Assembly: GCA_003225615.1 (NCBI GenBank)
Contig: QIAS01000402.1
Location: 13,337-19,678 of the forward strand
Length of the DNA: 6,342 nt
Direction of reading: 5' to 3'
Origin: Acidobacteriota bacterium
GTDB lineage: Bacteria > Acidobacteriota > Terriglobia > Terriglobales > Acidobacteriaceae
This document shows positions 1 through 6,170 of this stretch, piece after piece. The notes beneath the pieces were generated by a model that was not told the origin of the DNA, did no database searches, and was given only the letters and a program-made list of their open reading frames with translations. The translations under genes and the position numbers were made by a program. The first letter of the stretch is position 1; every line of letters starts with the position of its first letter.

Positions 1-1
1 G

Positions 2-843
2 CGCCTGGTGCACAAGCTGTCTCCGCGCGCTCATCGCACCTTCTTAAAAGTAAACTGCGCCGCAGTGCCCGCTGACTTGCTGGAGAGCGAGTTGTTCGGC
101 TACGAAGCCGGAGCCTTTACCGGCGCCACCCATCCCAAGCCCGGCAAGTTCGAGTTGTGCAACAAGGGAACGATTCTGCTGGACGAGATTGGCGAAATGC
201 CGCCACTGCTCCAAGCCAAGTTGCTGCACGTATTGCAGGACCAGCAGTTCTCGCGCCTGGGCAGCCGCTCGGTTATCAAAGTGGACGTGCGCATTCTGGC
301 CGCTACAAACATCAATATTCCGGAAGCGCTCGCCACAAAACGTTTACGCGAAGATCTCTACTATCGCTTGAATGCATTTACGCTGTCACTTCCTCCGCTG
401 CGCGAACGCAAAGAGGAAATTCCCATTCTGCTCAAGCATTTCATGTCGCGCATGTCGGAGCGCTATGCCCGCGCACCGCTGCCCCTTTCACCCACCATGA
501 TGCAGGCGAGCTGAGCAATTTTATTAAGCGTTATCTGATCCTTGGCGATGAGAAGCTTGCCATCGCTGAGTTGCATCCCAAGAACGACAGCAATGGCGGA
601 ACTCGCGGCGAATACGGCGCCAAACTAGCCGGAGATCAGCCTGGCGGTTTGAAGTCGGTGGCTCGCACCGCCAAAGATGAAGCCGAGGCAGAAGCCATTA
701 CTCGCGCGCTCGAAGAGACCAATTGGAATCGCAAACAGGCGGCCGCGCTGCTCAAGATCAGCTATAAAGCCCTGCTCTACAAAATCCGCCAGTACGGCAT
801 TGCCGAAGCCAAGAGCCACAGGCTGTCTGCAGGGGCGAGCTAG
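2..843 (+). pseudogene. Sigma-54-dependent transcriptional activator (AAA+ and Fis-type HTH), 5' partial, with internal deletion and frameshift
   Basis: Proteins of this family hydrolyse ATP to remodel sigma-54 RNA polymerase at -24/-12 promoters. The reading frame enters from the left edge after the Walker A motif. Visible in frame are the sigma-54 contact loop GAFTGA (bases 110-127), Walker B ILLDEIGE (173-196), sensor I AATN (299-310), the arginine-finger region REDLYYRLN and LRERKEEI. This frame ends at a TGA at 512-514. A second frame continues from about 508 with [15 protein letters not shown] and ends in a Fis-type helix-turn-helix (about 721-801, NWNRKQAAALL then SYKALLYKIRQYG), stopping at 841-843. 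Between LSPTMMQA and ELSNF, family members carry about 11 residues including WPGNxR; these are absent, so this is more than a simple frameshift. Any N-terminal receiver or sensor domain lies outside the window. The product is probably non-functional unless the deletion is an assembly error. Confidence 0.88.
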
Positions 844-953
844 TCGGAGCAGTCAGCACTCAGCATTCGTCACTGTAGGTCTGTGTCTCATCCAATTAGT
901 TGCTATCCGCGGACGAGCAGCACAATGCGGATTGCGGAACCTGAGCCAACCCG
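844..953. other. Convergent intergenic region with CAGCA-type repeat
   Basis: This lies between the stop codons of the convergent activator and SBBP genes. Bases 850-868 read CAGTCAGCACTCAGCATTC, a run of TCAGCA/CAGCATTC-like units. A weak inverted pair (TCCGC near 907, GCGGA near 928) could form a long-loop hairpin, but there is no T tract, so I do not call a terminator. No reading frame of interest is present. Confidence 0.5.
850..868 (+). repeat. Short CAGCA/TCAGCA tandem-like repeat, intergenic copy
   Basis: The units CAGTCAGCA, CTCAGCA and TTC run together just past the activator stop codon. A similar cluster of CAGCATTCAGCA units occurs on the minus strand inside the SBBP coding sequence (3949-3990). 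The shared 8-mer is CAGCATTC, with several TCAGCA repeats. I see the similarity directly. That it is a genome-wide repeat family is inference. Confidence 0.4.
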
Positions 954-3900
954 CTACTGCACGACGAGCGTCACTGTGCTGGAATGAGTCGTGTTGCCCG
1001 ATCTGGCATCCACGATCACGGGATAAGTGCCCGCCGGAGTTCCCGCCGCTGGTGTCGTGGTCGTCTTCTTACCGCCGCACGCCGGCAACAAGATCAGCGC
1101 CAAGATGCCTATAGCAAAAATTCCACCCAGCAAGCGACGCCGTCTAGAGCCTCGAGGCCAAACTCCAACTCCCAATAGCGCCAGCCCTGAAACCGGCAGC
1201 CAAGTGCCGTAACCCCGTCCCGGCATAGAACGCATCGCAGCCGTGGTTACGGGCCGCGCCGTGGTGTTGATCGTCATTGTAGAGGTCACCGGGCTATTGC
1301 TGGGTATCGTCACCGGGGTGGTGGAAAACCCACAAGTGGCCCCGGTCGGCAGCCCTGAACAACTCAAGGAAACTTGCGCATTGTAGGTGGGCAGAGGCGC
1401 AACCGTAACTGTGTAGGTAGCGGGCTGACCCGCTGTAACGGTGGCGGTATTAGGAGAAACACCGATCTGGAAGTCGGTGACCACTACGCTGCCCGGTGCG
1501 CTCACGACCGTGGGCGAGCCATTAGCCGTGACGCTTCCGGTATTGCCCACCTGACCCGGAGTCGTGGGGGTCAGAAGCACCTTCACCGTTGCGGTTGCGT
1601 TTACGTTCAGCGTACCGATTGTGCAAGTTATGAAGCCGGTCACTGGCGTCTGAATACATTGTCCCGGTGAAGCGCTGGCGGAATTGAAACTGGCAGGGAC
1701 GACGTCGGTGAAAATTATTCCATAGGCTGTATCCGGACCCTCGTTGGTAATTGTGTATGTGAACGTTACTTGGTTGCCACTGCCGACCGGACTCGGAGAA
1801 ATTGCCGGGTTTGGGGTTGTCGAGCTCGTCGGGAACGAAAGCTGGCTGATGCCCCCGATCTTGCTGACAAAAACGTCGCTGCTGCCGCTCAATGTCGGTT
1901 GGAACGAAGGCGTCAAGGGAGGGGTAATATGAGAAATGAAATCGCTAGAGGAAGTATCTCCCGTTACGTAGGTGATGCCGTTGGGATCCACCGCGACTCC
2001 CGTCCCGCGGTCGTCGCCCGCGCCGCCAAGATAAGTTCCCCATTCGCCCAGGCCGGTGCTCGCGGTGGTAGCAGTAGTATCAATGCGGGCCACGAAAACA
2101 TCGGCAGCCCCGCCTCCGAACGTGGACTGCACCGGCACCGGAGGAGGCGTGGGTGAACCTGTTTTGAGGGGAAAATCTGCAGAATCCGTATATCCCGTCA
2201 CCCGCACGTTTTGAATAGCATCCACGGCAATGGCCAGGCCGACATCCGTACCCGAGCCTCCGAGATAACTAAAATAATTCAGCGGGAACGCGGGGTTGGT
2301 GCTTGAGGTTGGGCTACTACCGATCTTTGCGACAAACGCATCCGACTTCGTTACGCCGCCCGGACACGGCGCGCTGCTTGTTGGATTTCCCAGGCATGCC
2401 TGATAGGGCCTAACAGTCGTGGGCGGGACGAAATCGCCTGACTTAGTTGAGCCGGTAACGTACGCGTTGAACCCGGAGTCCACGGCGATACCAATGCCGC
2501 TGTCATCGCCGCTGCCTCCCACATAGGTTGAATACAGGACCGATCCTGAGCCGCTTACCTTCGGATTGAACTTCGCCACAAACGCGTCGGTGGCGGTGGC
2601 ATTGGACGGACAAGGCGGTGGAGTAGTCGGCGGTGTAGCTGGCGGTGCTACATCCAAACAGCCCTGAAACGCGTTAGCTAGCGGGAAGTCGGTTGCCACG
2701 TTTCCGAGGTGCAGAAAATTCGTCGTCCCCGTGATATAGAAGTTCCCATTGCTATCGCCCGCAACCCCTCCCCCTTGCACCGCGCCGTTGGCCGGGTTGC
2801 TGCCGCCGAAATAAGTCGAATACAGCAGGCTGCTAGAGCCCGCATTCGAAGCGCTGGTACTCACCTCGCTGGCGAAAAACTGGTTTGTGGCTCCTGCGGC
2901 TCGTGCGCCCTGGAAAGGCAGGATGATTGCGGAAGTTGGGAAATCCGCAGACGTGGTCGTCCCCGTAACAAATACGTCGCCTCGGCTGTCAATTGCCATG
3001 CCGCTCGCGATATCGGTGCCGCTGCCGGAGATGTAGGTAGAGTAGAGCAGGGTGGTACCGCCCGAATTCAATTGGCTAACAAAAACGTGGGAATGCGGCG
3101 TTTGTACCATTGGTGGCGAAGTTGGTGGAAGTCGTCGTACCCGCCACATACACATTAAGGCCGGCATCGACCGCGACTCCGACGCTCGTGTCGGTGCCAT
3201 TGCCACCGAGATATGTGGAGAAAGCCAAAGGCGCGGCGCCGCTGGGATCGAACTTCGTCACAAAGATGTTGGCAGTCCCCCCACTGGGAGAAGGTGCCGG
3301 CTGGAGTACGCCGCTAGTGGTTGGAAAATCCGATAGCGACGCGGTCGAACCCGCTACGTAAAAACTTCCGCCCGCATCGACCGCGATTCCAGGACAGCCA
3401 GCAGTCGCCACTCCCGTAATCGCAAAACAACCTTCGTTGCCGGTCCCGCCCAGAAAACTCGAATAGGTCAGCACGGGATCGATGATGAGTTCGCGGCTTC
3501 GGTCGTACGCCCCAATCTTAAAACCCACGCGACCATGCGCCAGCATGACAAACTGTCCCGGCACCTGCTGCTCCTGAGTTCCGGCTCTCTGATAAGTCCG
3601 TGGAGCCTGCAGACGGATGCTGCCGCCTGCGATCTCCAGAACCAGATCACCCTCAGAGGTCAAATGCACCGACTCAGCTCCCTCAAAACTCAAAGCGACT
3701 TGCCGAGGGTCGGCGCCAGGAGCCACTTCGAAGTCGTACTCCAGATGTCCCTGCCTGCCGTAATACACCAAGTCAATTCCGGGATAAACGCTGCGATAGC
3801 GCACCCGCGCAAACTGCGGAATGTTGCGATGCCACTTGGCAGGATCATTTCCAATAAAGTAATTGCTCGTCCCCGGAAGTGGTTCGACGCCGCTGACCTC

Positions 3901-4317
3901 AGAATTTACGTTCGCGCCGTCAAGCCGCATACGAACTGTCGCGGCTTTCACTGCTGAATGGTGCCGGCTGATTGCTGAATGCTGCATTTGCAGCACCGCA
4001 GCATTCGGGGTCAAAAACAATCCATACCCCGCCCCCCGCGCCAGAAACATCACCCGTCCATCGCTCTGCCCCTGGTTAACCTCGAAAACCAGAGGCATCT
4101 GGCTGTAGATCGCCCGCAGATTTCTGTTGGAACCAGAATTATCGACGCCCGAGAAAAGGCTGCTCACCGGAGAGTTCGCTACGGCGTTGCCGCCCGAAAC
4201 GTGTATGCCGCTGGAAATCCAGAGGATCGCGACCGCCAAAGCGGTCAGCAGCGTAGCTCCAACTATTACTTTGCTTCGGGACACACCTGTTCCCATCCCA
4301 AGGCGATTCAATTTCAC
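954..4317 (-). CDS. Exported SBBP-repeat protein with DUF7948-like, DUF11 and Ig-like domains; split by a +1 frameshift
   Basis: One gene read in two frames: the N-terminal part runs 4317 to about 3091 (its frame stops at 3076) and the C-terminal part from about 3089 to 954. Removing one base of the CCC run at 3089-3091 joins them as NAAF-HVFVSQLNSGG, giving about 1120 aa. Start: GTG at 4317 with GGAGGAG at 4321-4327; an ATG at 4368 opens the frame but has no such site. In corrected numbering: signal/anchor helix at 16-33; a DUF7948-like domain about 66-282 (PLVFEVNQGQ, YFIGNDPAKW, YPGIDLVYYG, LEYDFEVAPGADPR); seven SBBP beta-propeller repeats starting near 283, 366, 425, 499, 595, 681 and 759 (YSTYxGGSG then AVD.. 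VTGxT..DFP); DUF11 about 840-945; Ig-like about 952-1020; helices 1039-1054 and 1062-1080 flanking RRRR; then a short Ig-like tail. It is probably an envelope or extracellular protein. The ligand is unknown. Family assignment is confident, function is not. Confidence 0.85.
3089..3091 (-). other. Likely site of the single-base frameshift in the SBBP gene
   Basis: On the coding strand the run TTCCCAC reads TTC-CCA-CGT-TTT-TGT-TAG in the upstream frame, a premature stop. Dropping one C gives TTC-CAC-GTT-TTT-GTT-AGC, which is F-H-V-F-V-S and matches the usual start of an SBBP unit (HVFVSQLNS). The two frames overlap between 3076 and 3206, so the exact base is inferred from motif continuity; nearby positions up to about 3112 are possible. 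Confidence 0.7.
3949..3994 (-). repeat. CAGCATTCAGCA-type repeat cluster inside the SBBP coding sequence
   Basis: Read on the minus strand, units GCAGCATTCAGCA, ATCAGC and CATTCAGCAGTGA follow one another. They encode the low-conservation stretch QHSAISRHHSAVKA (corrected residues 112-125) between the conserved GLFLTPNAAVLQM and VRMRLDGAN segments of the DUF7948-like domain. The palindrome GCTGCA-TT-TGCAGC sits at one edge (3981-3994). The units resemble the intergenic repeat at 850-868. Whether the segment arrived by insertion is inference. Confidence 0.4.
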
Positions 4318-4438
4318 GAGCTCCTCCGGTCTGCTCAATTGCGTGGAGAGGAATAAGAAACGGCGCACAAACAGCGATGCGGCTCCCGGCGCCTACGAAG
4401 CGGCACGCCTACTTACCACCTGAACTGAGTGAAAATAA
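4318..4438 (-). promoter_or_regulatory. Candidate structured 5' leader of the SBBP gene
   Basis: If the promoter at 4446-4474 is used, transcription starts near 4438 and leaves about 120 untranslated bases. The leader contains a direct repeat: GTAGGCG at 4406-4412 and again at 4390-4396 (coding strand), each followed by a GCCGC (4400-4404 and 4379-4383). A downstream GCGCC could pair with the GGCGC of the second copy. I could not match it to a riboswitch class I know. The regulatory role is speculative. Confidence 0.3.
4321..4327 (-). promoter_or_regulatory. Ribosome binding site fixing the GTG start of the SBBP gene
   Basis: The coding strand carries GGAGGAG followed by CTC and GTG. The core GGAGG is five bases from the start codon, close to ideal. 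This selects GTG at 4317 (MKLNRLGMGTG...) over the in-frame ATG at 4368 and over the ATG at 4296, which lacks a good site at the right distance. Confidence 0.8.
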
Positions 4439-4445
4439 ACAACTA

Positions 4446-4474
4446 CTTAAACATCTGCCCGATTCCACTGTCAA
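4446..4474 (-). promoter_or_regulatory. Housekeeping-type promoter for the SBBP gene
   Basis: On the minus strand a perfect -35 box TTGACA (4469-4474) is followed, after exactly 17 bases, by TTTAAG (4446-4451), which matches four of six -10 positions. It points toward the SBBP gene, with the start codon about 130 bases downstream. No other promoter of comparable quality was seen in this gap for that strand. Confidence 0.6.
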
Positions 4475-4529
4475 GCGAGTCGCAGCGGACGTCTCAAATT
4501 TGGTGTGATGCAGCGGCGCACAGCACAAG

Positions 4530-4667
4530 ATGCCGTCACTGGCACGAAAGTGGCGGAAGAAATTTGCGACTGCGTACGCAGGTCTCCTCGCTCTGCATTT
4601 TGTTTCATCCTGCCACTTGGTGTGTGGCCGCGCGCTTGCTGAACTCCTTGATTTCGCGAAGAAATAA
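4530..4667 (+). CDS. Possible 45-aa single-helix membrane peptide (doubtful)
   Basis: An ATG at 4530 opens a short frame that starts MPSLARKWRKKF and ends LAELLDFAKK. It has a basic N-terminus, a hydrophobic stretch of about 20 residues (about 13-32) with two cysteines (29 and 33), and an amphipathic, charged C-terminus, which is a plausible small membrane or secreted peptide layout. G+C by codon position is higher at positions 1 and 3 than at 2, mildly favouring coding. Against it: no clear ribosome binding site, an in-frame TGA just upstream at 4506-4508, and no family that I recognise. It lies divergent to the SBBP promoter and about 260 bases before the PilZ gene. It may be chance. Confidence 0.3.
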   Translation: MPSLARKWRKKFATAYAGLLALHFVSSCHLVCGRALAELLDFAKK

Positions 4668-4919
4668 ACCTTAGTATCGCCTTGCAACCTGGCAGCAGGA
4701 TTGCTCATATCGAGGCAGATTCTTGCCGCAATCGTCCTCCCCAAAAAGCTCAGAGATTTAGACGCGGCACTGCGCCAAGGGCTTGCGGAGCATTTACCGA
4801 CTCAATCCCTGGCGTGTTTTGAGCTTGCAAACTGCTGATAACTAAGCGACTCTGGTTTTGGGCGAGCGCGATGATCTCCCTCCGACAAGAGGATTCATTG
4901 CGCCAGCCTGGCCGAAAGA
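4668..4919. other. Intergenic stretch, no gene recognised
   Basis: This upstream region of the PilZ gene was read on both strands. A minus-strand frame at 4750-4950 gives a low-complexity product without recognisable motifs, and it overlaps the PilZ start. I found no convincing promoter, terminator or RNA gene. The region probably holds the PilZ promoter, but I cannot place it. Confidence 0.4.
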
Positions 4920-4928
4920 TTGGTTGAG

Positions 4929-5330
4929 ATGCTCTTGGAACGACAACCACACATGTTCTCTTCCCCCGAAGAACGACGTGTTATGAGACGTTTTGACATG
5001 CGCTTGCCTGCCGCAGTCCGGTTGAGCAGCGAGCGCGAGGAATTTCTAACCGAAACACAGAACGTCAGCGCGCGCGGAGTGTTCTTTTACCTGGATCGCA
5101 CACTCGCCGAAGGCACGCGGGTGGACGTCACCATGACGTTCCCGCCGCATATTACGCTCACGGATGCGGTTCGCGTGCGGTTCATTGCCCGGGTGGTGCG
5201 AGTGGAATCGCCGCTGCCCTCGGCTCGGGTTGGGGTGGCAGCGGTGATCGAGGAATACGAATTTCTCCGCTCGAGCCAAACTCCCGACTATCTGGGAGAA
5301 ATCCGCAAAAGTTGGAAGGCCAGCAACTAG
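4929..5330 (+). CDS. Single-domain PilZ protein, probable c-di-GMP receptor
   Basis: PilZ domains bind the second messenger cyclic di-GMP and pass the signal to motility, secretion or polysaccharide machinery. From the ATG at 4929 the product is 133 aa. It shows the paired binding motifs: RxxxR as RFDMR (residues 21-25, preceded by another Arg) and NxSxxG as NVSARG (45-50). The following beta-barrel strands include VFFYLD, TRVDVTMTFP, RVRFIARVVRVES and RVGVAAVIEEYEFL. The size fits a stand-alone PilZ domain with short tails, and no second domain is present. The start is uncertain: TTG at 4920, ATG at 4929 and ATG at 4953 are in frame and none has a strong ribosome binding site; the domain itself begins after residue 18 in all cases. 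The neighbours give no clue to its output target. It converges with ccmD 34 bases downstream. Confidence 0.9.
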   Translation: MLLERQPHMFSSPEERRVMRRFDMRLPAAVRLSSEREEFLTETQNVSARGVFFYLDRTLAEGTRVDVTMTFPPHITLTDAVRVRFIARVVRVESPLPSARVGVAAVIEEYEFLRSSQTPDYLGEIRKSWKASN

Positions 5331-5336
5331 CTTGGA

Positions 5337-5349
5337 GGCGGGAACCGCC
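5337..5349. terminator. Small GC hairpin between convergent pilZ-type gene and ccmD
   Basis: GGCGG-GAA-CCGCC forms a perfect 5-bp stem with a 3-base loop in the 34-base gap between two convergent stop codons. The position suits a shared bidirectional terminator. The stem is short and no T tract follows on either strand, so the call is tentative. Confidence 0.35.
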
Positions 5350-5364
5350 CGACGGATCGAAGAC

Positions 5365-5484
5365 CTACTTCCGCTTCAGTTCTTCAATTTCCTTGCGTAG
5401 CTGTGTGTAGCGTTGCACGAGCGTCGCAAGGTAGGCGATGTGGATGATCCATGTGGCCGCGAAGGCAGCATATAAGTAACTCAT
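5365..5484 (-). CDS. ccmD: CcmD, small heme-exporter subunit of cytochrome c maturation
   Basis: CcmD is a tiny inner-membrane protein that helps release heme-loaded CcmE from the CcmC/CcmAB complex. This frame encodes 39 aa: MSYLYAAFAATWIIHIAYLA as the single membrane helix (about 4-23), then a basic, coiled-coil-like tail ending RKEIEELKRK on the cytoplasmic side. Length, the aromatic-rich helix, the charged tail and the position right behind ccmC are typical of CcmD, whose sequence conservation is weak, so the call rests largely on context. The ATG overlaps the ccmC stop as ATGA (5481-5484), and GGAG at 5491-5494 lies six bases upstream. No ccmE follows; the operon ends here against the convergent PilZ gene. 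Confidence 0.87.
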   Translation of the reverse strand: MSYLYAAFAATWIIHIAYLATLVQRYTQLRKEIEELKRK

Positions 5485-6170
5485 CGCGCACTCCGAGCTT
5501 CAAACATGGATTCCTGCGACTGGACCTCTTCCACCTCGCGCCGCAACACCTCCAGCCGGTAGCGTGACCAGCACACCAGAAAAGCGAAACAGAGAAACGC
5601 CAGCCAGTTGATCAACAAAGCATGCATCATGCGCGAGTCGATCGATCCTCCGCCGCCGATCACCGGCTGCGGATGTTGGGTGCGGAAAAACCAGATTGAA
5701 AAATAAACTATAGGCACATCCAGCGCGCCAAAAACAGCCAGGACAGCGGCCAGGAGCGGAGTCTGGCCGCTGGTCGAGAAACGGCGCAGCATGAGGTAGC
5801 TGACGTAAATCAGCCACAGCACCAGTGTGGACGTCAGGCGTACGTCCCAGGTCCACCAGATGCCCCATACCGGCCGCGCCCAGATCGGCCCGGTGACCAG
5901 CACCACCGTGCAGAAGACAAGGCCCACCTCCGCCGTCACAACCGCCACCGCGTCCGCTACCGGGCTTCGCCGAATTAAATAAATCACGGACGCAACAAAA
6001 TTAATCGTAAATAGCAGGAAAGCGGTCCATGCCGAGGAGACGTGATAATAAAAGATCCGCTGCACGTCACCCATGGTCTGCTCCGTGGGAGCCACCACCA
6101 GCGCCTCATACAGGCCGTAGCTCAGCAGAACAGCCGTCAAAATACCGAGAATAGGGAATGCGCGTTTCAT
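5481..6170 (-). CDS. ccmC: CcmC, heme-handling protein of cytochrome c maturation
   Basis: CcmC binds heme on the periplasmic face of the inner membrane and passes it to the chaperone CcmE (System I). The 229-aa product has about six membrane helices (roughly 6-26, 47-66, 81-95, 115-127, 139-161, 184-203). The tryptophan-rich WWD signature is WGIWWTWD (102-109), followed by RLTS. Two histidines stand where the family has its heme ligands: H43 in YYHVSSAW and H183 in MMHALLINW. The length is normal and the C-terminal tail is charged and cytoplasmic. The ATG at 6168-6170 overlaps the ccmB stop (ATGA) and follows a modest AGGCGGA site; the stop overlaps the ccmD start in the same way, which suggests translational coupling throughout. 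The gene appears intact. Confidence 0.96.
   Translation of the reverse strand: MKRAFPILGILTAVLLSYGLYEALVVAPTEQTMGDVQRIFYYHVSSAWTAFLLFTINFVASVIYLIRRSPVADAVAVVTAEVGLVFCTVVLVTGPIWARPVWGIWWTWDVRLTSTLVLWLIYVSYLMLRRFSTSGQTPLLAAVLAVFGALDVPIVYFSIWFFRTQHPQPVIGGGGSIDSRMMHALLINWLAFLCFAFLVCWSRYRLEVLRREVEEVQSQESMFEARSAR

Noticed and set aside
1374..2156. Plus-strand frames of 62-128 codons antisense to the SBBP gene, plus similar ones at 2709-3361 and 3535-4108
   Set aside because: Their products are Arg/Gly/Ala-rich without motifs, and the opposite strand carries clear repeat-domain coding; they are shadows.
3076..3206. Programmed ribosomal frameshifting in the SBBP gene
   Set aside because: There is no slippery heptamer with a downstream structure that I could identify. 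A single extra C explains the break more simply.
4318..4368. ATG at 4368 as start of the SBBP protein
   Set aside because: It would place 17 extra residues before the signal segment and has no good ribosome binding site. GTG at 4317 has GGAGGAG at ideal spacing.
4318..4438. c-di-GMP-I (GEMM) riboswitch in the SBBP leader
   Set aside because: Repeat and stem elements exist, but I could not align the conserved GEMM core and tetraloop-receptor pattern, so I kept it only as an unclassified leader.
4409..4744. Minus-strand 111-codon frame upstream of the SBBP gene
   Set aside because: There are no recognisable motifs and the composition is not protein-like. The SBBP promoter lies inside it, and the more plausible peptide runs on the other strand.
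4750..4950. Minus-strand 66-codon frame overlapping the PilZ start
   Set aside because: It has no family resemblance and no ribosome binding site, and it overlaps a well supported gene.
5500..5868. Minus-strand 122-codon frame inside ccmC
   Set aside because: It is a shifted-frame shadow; the ccmC frame carries the WWD motif and the conserved histidines.
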